NCBI RefSeq assembly: GCF_904849725.1
Contig: NC_058524.1
Coordinates: 355,381,823-355,445,822, forward strand
Length of the DNA: 64,000 bases
Reading direction: 5' to 3'
Source: Hordeum vulgare subsp. vulgare
Lineage: Eukaryota; Streptophyta; Magnoliopsida; Poales; Poaceae
A program made the translations under genes and the position numbers. Below are positions 1 to 9,625 of the stretch, piece by piece. Position 1 is the stretch's first letter. The number at the start of each line of letters is the position of its first letter. The notes under the pieces were generated by a model. It worked only from the letters and a program-made list of their open reading frames with translations, was not told where the DNA came from and did not search any database.

Positions 1-1112
1 CGTAGGCAATGGACCAGTGATGGATAATTATGTCAGATGGCATTCACCATGCAACAGTCATAACATAGGGCGATACAGAACTAGCTCCAATTCATCAATG
101 TAATGTAGGCATGTATTCCATATATAGTCATACGTGCTTATGGAAAAGAACTTGCATGACATCTTTTGTCCTACCCTCCCAAGGCAGCGGGGTCCTAATG
201 GAAACTAAGGGATATTAAGGCATCCTTTTAATAGAGAACCGGCTCAAAGCATTAGCACTTATTGAATACATGAACTCCTCAAACTACGGTAATCACCGAA
301 AAGAATCCCAGTTATTGTCACCCTGGGGGATGCGGATCATAACTCATAATATGTGTGTATAACTTGCAAGATAGGATCAAGAACACACATATTTTCATGA
401 AAACATAATAGGTTCAGATCTGAAATCATGGCACTCAGGCACTAGTGACAAGCATTAAGCATAGCAAAGTCATAACAACATCAATCTCAGAACATAATGG
501 ATACTAGGGATCAAACCCTAACAAAACTAACTCGATTACATGATAGATCTCATGCAACCCATCAATGTCCAGCAAGCCTATGATGGAATTACTCACGAAC
601 GATGGAGAGCATCATCAAATTGGTGATGAAGGATGGTTGGTGATGACGACGGCGTCGATTTCCCCTCTTCGGAGCCCAAATCAGACTCCAGATCTGCCCT
701 CTTGAGGAAGAACACGAGGTGGCGGCGGCTCCATATCATAAAACGTGATGAACTCTTCTCTCTGATTTGTTTTCTCCCCGGATAGGATTATACAGAAGTG
801 GAAACGAGGTTGGTGGAGCCTCAGGAACCCCACAAGCCATGGGGCGCGGCCTAGGAGCGCCCTGCACGCTTGTGGCTAGGGGGTGGCCCCTCTCCGATAG
901 ATTCTTTAGCCAGTATTTTTTATTAATTCCAGAAACGTTCTTTGTAAATTTTCAGGTCAATTGGAGAAGTTTTATTTCTGCACAAAAATAACACCAAGGC
1001 AATTCTGCTGAAAACAACGCCAGTCTGGGTTAGTTCCATTCAAATCATGCAAATTTGAGTCCAAAACAAGGGCAAAAGAGTTTGGAAAGGTCCACATGTT
1101 GGAGACGTATCA
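1..1112 (-). mobile_element. LTR of an Athila-type Ty3/gypsy element, cut by the window edge
   Basis: The right end reads GGAGACGTATCA, the reverse complement of the TGATACGTCTCC start common to Athila-type LTRs in Triticeae. The body has the usual run of AC-rich sequence, a GATGACGACGGCGTCG stretch near 640 and GC-rich leader-like sequence near 780-890. No polypurine tract follows position 1112, so this is probably the 5' LTR (or a solo LTR) of a minus-strand element lying to the left, and unrelated flanking DNA starts at 1113. The short ORF near 767-991 is a by-product of leader sequence. Confidence 0.65.
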
Positions 1113-1339
1113 ACTACGTGTGTTATTTTTACAACAACTTTTTTACACAGTTTTATTTTAAAACCTAGTTTTACGTATTTTTAGCCTCCGTTAAAATAGA
1201 TTTTAAAACCTTTTTTCACTCCAAAACCAGAGACAAATATTTTTAGATGTGAAGTTAGTATTTCATAGAGGGGGATAACATTTTAGGAGTGAGTTTTATG
1301 TTCTTTTTTTGTGATTCTTATTATTGCTATTACTATCGC
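1113..1339. other. AT-rich spacer without recognisable gene
   Basis: This stretch is rich in T runs and in the motif TTTTAAAACC. I see no coding potential, terminal repeats or target duplication. Confidence 0.4.
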
Positions 1340-2945
1340 GGCGATAAATCATGTGGTTGATGAAGGAGTTTGACCCGAAGTCTTTAAAGACCCCAGAGAC
1401 TTTGTTGACCAAGGCAAGCAACCCTTTGACCATGCCTAAGGAACTTTTACTTGCGTGTCATATGGTACCTTACTTATGCATATATTCCTATTGGGTCGAA
1501 CACCCCCTTGTTGGGTTGTCCCCGAAGAACACCTCGTTGAAACCTGCATTTGGGCATGACCCTACCACCTATGAGGGTTGTGCATGTGGGATGTAGTTAG
1601 TTGCATGTTGTTTCTACGCAAGAAGGGATGCGAATATAAATGGTAACAATGAAGGGAGTGTTTACAATGGTTTTTCAAAAAACCCGTCAGGTGCCACTAA
1701 TGCCCGAGGGTGATGGTGTTCACATGGATGACCACTTGATAAAGAAGTGGTGTACCAAGGAAAGTTTTGTGTGAGTGGTTTTGGAAATGGGATTAGATTT
1801 AAGATTTGTCGACCGTCCCAACCTTACATGTGCGACCACGATAGCCCTTATGGGACGGGGATTTGTTGACTAATTTGGTCGATGCTAGCACAAAGCCTGC
1901 ATTACTAGTGATGAGAGTGGCGTGGTCACTCTCGAGACAGGGTCGTGCCATGTATGGTGACCATGCTGTTTTTACAGGCTTCGGGCACACCGTTGTGTGC
2001 CCCCATGGATGGTATTAAGCGAGGCTCGTATAATGTACAATATGGGGATGGCACCAACGAGTGGACTCTCTGTTTAGAGTCGCCAGAGGAAAGGCATTGT
2101 TCGAGTGCCTACCTCAGGTATGTTATATACCGCGAGTCGTCGATGACATGGAAGTTCCCCGAGTCTTGTGAGTAAAGCGCACAATCTCTACAGAGTCTAA
2201 AACTATTTGAATAGCCGTGTCCATGGTCAAGGATAGTTCGGTGGTGCTTCTTAAACTACGTCCAGTCGTTTTCGCATAAACCAAGTGTCTGGGGGGGTAT
2301 GAGGAAAAGATGGTGACATCGGGAAACATGATGCTCGAGCTAAGTCTGGTGACTTGGCATGATGGGTGGACATGGGATGTCCGACCCTCAGTCGATATTG
2401 ACATTTTTAAGTTGTTCATTGGGTCACCGCTATGCATTGTGGTGCGTGTCGCCAAAGAATTTGATCATGTTGTTGCACCACGGAAAACCTACTTTCCGCA
2501 AAATCAGCATACTAGTATTATGTCATACTTTGTTATTGCCTTGTTCCACATCATGTGTTGCTTGCGAGTACATTCAAAGTACTCATTGGCTTGCCACTTG
2601 TTATTTAATTTGCCAGGCATGGAAGAACTGGAGTTCGGAGAAGATTTCAGCGGGGACGACCATGCGATCTAGGACGCTTCCCAGTCAGAATGCATGTAGG
2701 TTAAGGCACGTGGCATGGGTACAGGTTATCCTGCAAGTTACCTGCATTCAGTAGTATGTTTGTGTGTCGGCCTTCGAGGCCGTATTTATGTAATGACTTG
2801 GCCCTAATGGCCCTATTTGTATGAGACGTTATCTATGGATGTAAGACTCTTGTTATTCAGTATCTGTGTGTTCAGTGAGCACTGAACTCTGGGATCACTG
2901 TACATGTGCATTCGGCGATGTCGACTTACAACTCGGGGTCCGATG
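1340..2945 (+). mobile_element. Fragment of a large Ty3/gypsy LTR (unassigned family)
   Basis: The sequence matches, from memory, a long noncoding block seen repeatedly in Triticeae gypsy LTRs. It has a run of moderately GC-rich DNA with no conserved protein, the phrase TACATTCAAAGTACTCATTG near 2570, and an end near 2935 reading ACTCGGGGTCCGA, similar to LTR ends of the GGGGTCCCGACA type. ORFs at 2310-2754 overlap each other in different frames and look accidental. It may belong to the same class as 9626-10988 plus 17873-20260, representing a later part of the LTR. No left terminus or target duplication is visible. Confidence 0.45.
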
Positions 2946-3667
2946 AACCACCCGCCTTTGGGCCGTGGTGGCGGAGCGGGTGATGGCTACAGAGGCTAAT
3001 AGTGGTTTGGCTGCATTGACAGGCACCTCCGGCCTTCGGGCCATGGTGGAGGAGAAGGTGATGGCCCTGGCTTTCGACGATGGTGTGGCAGGCACAACGG
3101 CAAACAGTGGGGTGGTGGCAACGACGGCCGACAATATCTCCTGACGAGCAGCACTGACGGAGCGAGTGGTGGGTGTTGCGCGCACACACAATTGGGATGC
3201 CACACACACTACACCATGCCAGTGACTACGCCGCCACCGCGGTGTAGCCTACCAGTTGGAACTTCCATTTGATTACGGCGGAGTGGCTAAGCAATGATGA
3301 CAAACTGGTGCCATTGGCGATTGTGGGCGAAGCAGGCGAGATAAGCTACAGGGAGGGAGCGGGAATGTGACGCAGAACTCGCCGGCCACGAGTGTTTATA
3401 TAGCGGGTTGACAAGCATTGCGATTTTGGGGGACTTCATGGAGTGGGGCGGGAACCTTGCACAGCTATGCGTGGGAACCTGCGTGGTTTCACACGAATGT
3501 CTCACGGACGATTTATTGGTGCCACTTCGAGCCCCCGATTGGCCAACGCGTGCACAATGATCAATCTTGCGCTCGAATGCTCTGCGGTAGCGGGGTGAGA
3601 AGACGTGCGAGGGGAGGATGAAATGACATGTACACAAACGGTTAATAAGTCCTCTTTGTATTACCTA
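2946..3667. other. Unclassified GC-rich segment
   Basis: The segment is GC-rich with three overlapping minus-strand ORFs (2895-3209, 2926-3207, 2996-3205) in different frames and no recognisable domain. That pattern is typical of GC-rich noncoding DNA. Near 3640-3660 a piece reading TAAGTCCTCTTTGTATT nearly repeats the left inner part of the adjacent MITE. I assign no function. Confidence 0.3.
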
Positions 3668-3901
3668 CTACCTTCGTTCTAGTTTATAAGACCTCTTTGT
3701 ATTTTTATGCACAAATTTGACTAGAGAATTAACTAATAATTTCGAATGCATGTTGCCAGACATTATGACATTGGATTCGTATTTCAACATAGTTTCCAAT
3801 TATTTTATTTTCATAACATGCATTAACATTCTGTTAGTTAAATTTAAAGTCAAAATATGGCATAGAATATAAAGGGGACTAATAGACCAAGACAGAGGTA
3901 G
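3668..3901. mobile_element. Stowaway/mariner-like MITE
   Basis: A 234-bp AT-rich element has terminal inverted repeats beginning CTACCTTCGTTC on the left and, on the reverse complement of the right end, CTACCTCTGTCT. The similarity extends about 40 bp inward with mismatches. It is flanked on both sides by TA (3666-3667 and 3902-3903), the target duplication of Tc1/mariner-type elements. It has no coding capacity. The TIR resembles the CTCCCTCCGT type common in Triticeae Stowaway elements. The diverged TIRs indicate an old insertion. Confidence 0.8.
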
Positions 3902-3903
3902 TA

Positions 3904-4402
3904 GCACATGTCCGCTCTGCACGCTACGTCACGAATGATTGTTCCACCAACGTGTGATGTGGAACACGACGTAGTTTCACATCATGATGTCGCTTGCTAC
4001 TTTTGTTCGGCTTGTAGGCGACTATTCCCTGCGCGTTCAACTATTCTATGCGTGTGGTTGCTCGCCATCGAGGCGGCCACAACACGCTTTGCACGCGTCC
4101 CACTGTGCGTGCTACTATATCGTGTCCCTCACACGCTCTGCCAACGTCCCTCCATGTGCGCTGCCAGTGTTCGGGGCAAACACATAATCACGTACGTGCG
4201 TGCTTCCATTATGCATGTGGTTGCACTGGACGCAGAATTGCGATGTAGTTACCCGCTACAAAAATTGCCATGCGGACGTGCTGAGAATCCAGGCCGCCTG
4301 GCCCTCATTTATTCCAGCGACCATTTGCCTTCATCTCTCCTGCCACACAACACAATAAGCACACCCACAACGAAAAATACAAAAAAGTATATACAACGGT
4401 TA
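3904..4402 (+). other. Leader region of the exonuclease-like pseudogene
   Basis: This stretch precedes the pseudogene start at 4403. It is open in one frame from 3908, but I see no recognisable domain before 4403, and overlapping ORFs (3984-4187, 4048-4248) show that the openness reflects base composition. An AC-rich leader (CACAACACAATAAGCACACC) lies at about 4347-4366, as in a plant 5' UTR. A TATA box could not be fixed. Confidence 0.3.
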
Positions 4403-5145
4403 ATGGCGCTCCCCGTGTCTCCAATGGCGTTCCTAGCGGCCAATGATGACAACAGGGAGCAATTCACCACGCATCACGTAGTGGACAACACATGAGGAGG
4501 AAGGACATATCGGCGGTGTACCCGAAGGATCCCTTCTCGGTGGAAAGCTTGATCCAAACTATGGAGCAGTTGCTTGTTGAGGACAAGTACCAAGTGGTCA
4601 ACTTCGACCTCAAGTTCTCCAGCGGTCGTGCCTGGCAAGATCACAAGGTAACCATCGCCCAATTGTGCATGCGACATGACGTGCTCATATACCACTACCA
4701 CGTGGGCATAAGACCTTGTGAGCGTTTCACTAGGTTTATCAATAGCACCGACAATAGCTTCACTATGGTGGATGACACCAATGATATAAAAGCACTCCAT
4801 GTTTCGGGCTTGACCTGCAAGAAACTTGACAACATCGGTGACCACTACAAGGTCTGGGGCAGCAGCAATAACAAACAGAACTCCCTGGTTGACTTCGCCT
4901 TGGCCATCATCGATCCCAACTACATGAACATGTAGGATGAGAAAAAGAAGAACAAGAATGTCGGGCACAGTGCCTGGGATCAGAGCCTGGATGAAGAACA
5001 CATCACGTATGCGGCCATGGACGTGTACACAAGCTACAAGATGTACACGCGGCTGGTTGACATGAGGAAGTGTCTTCGTTCTTCCCCATACGAGGGATCA
5101 GGCCACAGAGAAGTGGCGGGGGCATCACAAGAAGTTGATGATTAG
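4403..5145 (+). pseudogene. 3'-5' exonuclease-like (Werner/DEDD family) pseudogene
   Basis: The frame from 4492 to 5145 reads as a plant 3'-5' exonuclease-domain protein of the expanded cereal family: FDLKF near the expected ExoI site, then DDTNDIKAL, a region ending DPNYMNM, and a C-terminal YAAMDVYTSYKMY that fits the ExoIII YxxxD site. It is broken in two places. The probable start (ATG 4403, MALPVSPMAF) lies in another frame and needs a shift near 4490. An in-frame TAG at 4933-4935 cuts the protein before the ExoIII motif, after which the frame stays open to the TAG at 5143. The ExoI acidic pair appears as D-L-K where D-x-E is usual, so activity would be doubtful even without the breaks. 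Full length would be near 247 codons, normal for single-domain members. Family recognition is by motif only. Confidence 0.65.
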
Positions 5146-5698
5146 ATGATCGTTTCTCCTAGTTTAGAATGCATGTAATTGTTTATTGAGGTGTGTGCGA
5201 ATGATATGTATATTCAATTATGTAATTGGATGTTTATTGTAGTTATATATATGTTCTTCTTCTGTAGAAAGAGGAAATCACACAGCTTATTAGCAGTAAG
5301 CGTCTCTTTTATTATCGGTCTTCGCACACATTTTTTATTATGGACATGTTTGCGGCGTATCACACACATCTTCTTTAGTTGAACTATTTCTATTGTGTTG
5401 CCTAATCACACACACTTCATCCCAGTGAACCGTATGTCGTATATCCCACATACCCTCATCTGGGTGGTGGTTTTTGTTGTTCTAGATCATCGCAAACAGT
5501 TCGTATGGATTAACAGTATACCATGCGTCGCACACGTAGCTCTGATATGAATCGTGTTTGATGTATGCACCATCGCAAACAGTTCGTATCAATGTTGATG
5601 GTCTTCTTACAGTACCGTTTGCGATTAATGCATCGCATATACTTTCATCGAAAGGTCTCTGATTGTAGCGTCGCCTTTCGACCATCCTGCAGTACTGT
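5146..5698. repeat. AT-rich 3' flank with short repeats of CATCGCAAACAGTTCGTAT
   Basis: Two copies of the 19-mer CATCGCAAACAGTTCGTAT start at 5488 and 5571, 83 bp apart. Related inverted words (CCGTTTGCGATTAATGCATC, CATCGCATATA) follow up to 5640. Clusters of short direct and inverted words like these are typical of subterminal regions of DNA transposons such as CACTA elements. I did not find a terminal inverted repeat or target duplication, so it is not assigned. This segment directly follows the exonuclease-like pseudogene and may be part of the same mobile unit. Confidence 0.4.
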
Positions 5699-7050
5699 AT
5701 GCTTGCTTATGTTGCATCACCGATGATTAATACTTGCTCCTTTCATGTGGTTGATGACAACCATTTGCATTGTTCGCACATGATTGATATTGCTTGTTAT
5801 CATATCTCTCCATATGTTACCTCTTTCATGCTAGATGATTATTCATGTATTGAGTGCAAGAATGCTATTGATTGTGCTAATGAGATTGCCCCATAGCTTT
5901 CTCTCTTATTATTGGATCTTTTGACATCTTTCGTGTGAAGCACGCTTGCCTTCCCTGTTTGCACCAAATGCCTAGTGCCATGATCATAGCCATTGTTGTA
6001 TCATATTGTTCATGCACTTTTACTTCTAATTATTATGTGCAAGAGAAGAGAACCATCATGATGGATGATATGTTTATCTATCATGCATATACATTCTTTT
6101 CTTTTGTTTGTGCATGTGTAGAATAATTCGACTACATGTCAACTTGTACTTCATGTGAGTTTACCATTTGATTTCTTGAGAGTGAGCCATGTTAAACCGA
6201 CGTGTTTCTACTTTAGACTCGCTTGTGTCTCGACATTCTGAAGGATGCACAAGGACGCGCTTTTGATGTGACATCCTTCTTGACCGTGGATATTCTACAT
6301 CATACTACATGTCTTTCTTACACCATGACAAATATTTTCCATCTTTGACCACTTATTTGCACTCATGTTAGATGCATTACTTTGAAGCACGATTCCCACA
6401 TTGACATGCCTCATGATATATATGCCTTGTGCATAGCATCCAACTTGTGGATTACTTGTCCTATATTATGCTTGGTTGCAACAATATCATTTCTGCACTT
6501 ATGCCACATTCCATTACTTTCTACATGCTTGACTTCCTTGCCTCACACATGATGAAAAATTGATCTTTCTATTGTGCTGAGTGTCTGACTATCTTCACTA
6601 CACCATGTGCACATTATGCTTGGATTGTATTGCACTTGCCCCATGTGTCTAGACACTTCATTTTATTTGATTTTGTGCATGCATGCTATGACCTTGACGT
6701 AGATACTCATTCTATTGTCACAAGCATTTGCATCCCAATCTCACCTTGGCATACTTCTTCCCATGATTACATTGCTTGCACCTAATTTATGTGCTTACTT
6801 GAGATGCCACAATTCTATGTCACACCATATGCTTTGCTCTAACGCCAAACACATTTTTTTCTCAAAGTGTTTGATCTTATTGCTCCATCTGAAGGAATTA
6901 CAAAACAGTGCGACATTGGAGAGTCCCTATTTGAAGCTTCAAGATGATGAACGCTTGGTGATCGTCCAATTCCACGCGGCGACGCCATATCTTTCATATT
7001 GTGATTTAGATTTTAATCCGAGGACCGATCTTTCCCTAGAGGGAGGGGAT
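5699..7050 (+). mobile_element. Decayed retrotransposon-derived spacer
   Basis: The sequence has an unusual, repetitive vocabulary (TGCTTG, CATGTG, TTGTGCATG) with many short ORFs in all plus frames and no long one. The last 170 bp encode a stretch including ESPYLKLQDDERL and DLDFNPRTDLSLEGGD, which I recall next to gypsy-type elements in Triticeae. A Ty3/gypsy origin is therefore likely, but no reverse transcriptase, integrase or LTR is visible. The segment is cut at 7050 by the CACTA-like terminus. Confidence 0.4.
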
Positions 7051-8100
7051 CACTAGTGGAGAAATTGCTAGCCACAACCTATGTTGGTGGCGCGCAAATT
7101 TCACGCGATGCCAACACTATTTTTTTCAAATAGTGATGGCATTGTACCAATTGGTATGCCATATTTGTGTAGTTAGTGCTGGCATGGATGTAAAGTGGAG
7201 CACCACCAAAATGCGGTCCATGTTAATTTGACCAGTAGGAGTAGCTAGAGGCGGATCTCGTGTGGCGCCACTGATATATTATGTAGTGTTGTCATCCATT
7301 GTTCGTGAACACCAGCACTAAGTTTGCCTATATAAGCTAGTGTTAGGTAGCCCCTTTGTTTCTCAAAATACATTCACTTCCAATTCTTCTCCCTAACTAG
7401 TTATAGGTCCTCTTAGTTATGACCCATGTCGGTGAAGCTTGTCGAAAGTTTAGGACTCCACCACCCTGGTCGAGCTCCCGTTTTGCCCTGTTGGCTACTC
7501 CATGAACTCCCCGCTATCCATGCAGTCGGCCTTGTTCGGCGAATCATCCTACCGCAGCAGTGTGACTTTTGTTCATTCCGGCAGCTACACCACTAGTGTC
7601 GAAGATACCGGCCCTATGCTCCTTTGCATCTATTGACGCCCTGTTGATAAGCATATGTCGCACACAGGATGGAATCCAGAGTGAGAGTTCTACAACTGCG
7701 CTAACCGTGGAAAGGTACATATAAGACAAAACATACATCTTGCTCTATTTTCAGATAATTTCAATAATTGAACTCCTCTAGTGTTTCTCACGTCATATAT
7801 TGTGTATATGTATATTGCGATCCGTAGAAAACAAAGGGACAATATTGCTTCCCATGGATATGGGTTGATCTCGTCCATAAGTATGTAAGCGAGTTACTCA
7901 ACTACTACATTGGACCACTGAGACAACAAATAGATGAGATGCAACTCAAGAACGATGTGATGTGAGGCCAAATCAAAAAATTCAAGATCCTTCGATATGC
8001 ACTTTTAGCTGGTTGCATGCTTGGCCTATCTCTCCCAGCTGGATCGATGGTATCATTTCTTCTCGTGGTCGTCATCACATTGATGGTGTTATTAATCTAG
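7051..8100 (+). mobile_element. 5' end of a CACTA-like DNA transposon, right end not found
   Basis: A CACTAGTGGAGAAATTGC terminus starts at 7051 and is followed by short subterminal words in both orientations: GATGCCAACACT, AGTGATGGCAT, AGTGCTGGCAT and CCAGCACTA within the first 270 bp. A TATATAAG box lies at about 7330-7337, 100-300 bp upstream of a degenerate gene (GRF pseudogene below). This layout fits a small CACTA element carrying one gene. No matching TAGTG terminus with a GAT duplication was found before 11000, so the right side is truncated or too diverged to see. Confidence 0.45.
7622..8100 (+). pseudogene. GRF-type zinc-finger protein pseudogene with C-terminal membrane segment
   Basis: One frame gives a split gene. 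Exon 1 ends GWNPE-stop-EFYNCANRGK with a donor GT at 7715. A phase-0 acceptor near 7828 leads to KTKGQYCFPWIWVDL, a helical segment (LNYYIGPLRQQIDEMQLKN), then a hydrophobic C-terminus ending VVVITLMVLLI before TAG 8098-8100. The pattern (C-x2-C, NP-x-R-EFYxC, C-F-x-W) is that of a GRF zinc finger, and the coiled-coil plus tail anchor matches a large uncharacterised cereal family. Three in-frame TGA codons break it: one at the second Cys, one at the Arg of NPxREFY and one after LKNDVM. All three could arise by single substitutions (for example CGA to TGA). Exon boundaries are inferred. It lies inside the CACTA-like unit. Confidence 0.6.
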
Positions 8101-8689
8101 ATTTAGTGGTAAATTATAATATTTATTGTTAATTATACGTATATATGTAAGTAGACCAGATTAATTAATAAAATCTATGTTGTTGTCATCTATATGTATT
8201 ATCATTTAAAGTTTTATTTTAATTCTGTATGTATATATATATATTCACATAAAATGAAAAATAATCATAATTAATGGAGTTGGCCACGTGGGCCAACGGT
8301 GCCAAACAAACCACCGACTGTCCAATCCAACCACCCATATACACACCCGATCTATTCCCCACCCAAACACCCGCAAATAATTCCCCAACCACCCGACTTC
8401 GTCGCGGCCGATAAAGACCATGCCCCCATCCGCTATCGCCATCTCCAACTCCACACCACCGGCATCTCAACTGTCGCCGTCTCCGTCTCTACCTCCACCA
8501 CCGTTGTCACCATCTCCTCGCCTCCACCACCTCCACATCAAGGACTGACCAATCTTGTCGCCTCCATCACTGTTGTCACCTCACCATGGTCTCCATCGCT
8601 GTCTTCTCCACCACCACTGTCAAGGACCCGCCAGCCCTGTTGTCTCCATTGCTGGTGAGTAATTGTCGTGTTGAATATAGTGTAGTTGG
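8101..8689. other. Noncoding AT-rich then CT-rich segment with short (TA)n
   Basis: 8101-8280 is AT-rich with a short TA microsatellite at about 8229-8243. 8290-8660 is strongly C/T-rich (CCACC, TCTCC words) and opens several ORFs in both directions, including a Thr/Pro/Ser-rich 119-residue ORF at 8299-8658. That composition fits a leader or promoter-proximal region of a transposon gene better than a protein. No domain is recognisable. Confidence 0.35.
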
Positions 8690-9110
8690 GTAGTGTAAGA
8701 ATGTAGTGTAAAATTTTAGGGTAGTTGTGTAGTGCAGATTTTAGTGTAGTTGTGTACTGCATATTTTTGTGTATAGTAGTGTAGTGCAAATTTTTAGGCT
8801 AATTGTAGTTCCACATCTTAGTGTAGTTATGTAGTGTAGATTTGTGGTCTCATGGTAGTTTCAGATCGTAGTGTAGCTGTGTAGTGTAGATTTGTGGTGT
8901 AATTGTAGTTTCACATTGTATTGTAGTTGTGTAGTGTAGATTTGTGGTGTAATTTCAGTTTCAGATTTTAGTATAGTTGTGTAGTGCAGTTTTTTAGGAT
9001 AATTGTAGTTTTAGATTGTAGTGTAGTTGTGTAGTGTTGCCTTGTGTCGTAATTATAGTTTCATATTTTAGCTATAATTATAGTGTAGTTAGTGTAGACA
9101 CTTTTATTTG
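8690..9110. repeat. Minisatellite, 50-bp period
   Basis: The core GTGTAGTTGTGTAGTGTAGA recurs with exact 50-bp spacing: starts near 8771, 8821, 8871, 8921, 8971 and 9021. The second half of each unit is a variant of TTTGTGGTGTAATTGTAGTT. Less regular copies extend from 8690 to 8770 and 9071 to 9110. Units differ from one another by several substitutions, so the array is not recent. It separates the C/T-rich segment from the AP2 fragment. Confidence 0.85.
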
Positions 9111-9198
9111 GCATGTGCATATATTTTTAGTTACATTGTCTAGATTGTATATATATGTGTGTTGTAGTTACAGTGAGAAGGCTCCGTAGTTTTGTCGT

Positions 9199-9353
9199 GT
9201 GCGATAGAAGGGGACAAAGTACTATGCAACCATCATGAAGGACAATGTCGCCCACCAGCTTGGACACTAGGACACCCTGGAGTTAATGGCGCACGCTTAC
9301 GATGCAAAGGCGGTTGAGTATCATAAAGAAAAAGCAATTCTCAACTTCCCTAA
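9199..9353 (+). pseudogene. AP2/ERF DNA-binding domain fragment
   Basis: The frame starting AAG at 9208 reads KGTKYYATIMKDNVAHQLGH, then a TAG, then DTLELMAHAYDAKAVEYHKE and ILNFPN. This follows the second half of an AP2/ERF domain: a YYA-x-I strand, an LG-x-[FW]-D turn in which the aromatic residue is replaced by the stop, the helix around AAHAYDAAA, and the final NFP. The upstream codon at 9205-9207 is also TAG. Both the N-terminal half of the domain and the rest of the protein are absent. The fragment ends where an LTR starts at 9354, so the insertion probably truncated it. Fragments of this kind are common in transposon-rich Triticeae DNA and it is unlikely to be expressed as a protein. 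Confidence 0.6.
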
Positions 9354-9625
9354 TGTCGGTGCAATAGTAATTAGGTACCTAGTGCCCCTGAATTTTGCAC
9401 AGGCGTTGAGAGCATAACCCCTCGAGAGCAATGACCAACCCAAGCGAAGATCCAAAACCAGATGCTGGCAAAACCTACACAAACAGCCCAAGGCATGCAT
9501 TGAACCCCTGGCACCTGCCAAGGGCGAAGGCACACGCATGCTCACCAAGACCCGGCAAGGCGCATCCGAGGCAAGTGCGGACCAACCTGCCTGTAGCAGC
9601 CTGGAACCGACACTCCCGATGATTC
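9354..9625 (+). mobile_element. Truncated Tat-type gypsy LTR, related to 29968-30620
   Basis: It starts TGTCGGTGCAATAGTAATTA and aligns for about 240 bp with the LTR at 29968 (TGTTGGTGCACTATTAATGG). Shared words include GCGTTGAGAGCATAACCCCT, GGCAAAACCTACACAAA (GGCAGGACCTACACAAA in the other copy) and ACCCG[G/A]CAAGGCGC. Similarity stops near 9600, where the next block begins. The two copies are clearly diverged, so they are separate insertions of one family. Confidence 0.65.

Noticed and set aside
3908..4495. 195-residue ORF as a complete gene
   Set aside because: Only its last 30 codons (from ATG 4403) match the exonuclease-like pseudogene leader. The rest has no domain and competes with other open frames.
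8299..8658. Thr/Pro-rich 119-residue ORF as a secreted or structural protein
   Set aside because: The C/T-rich composition opens the frame. There is no signal peptide and no domain.
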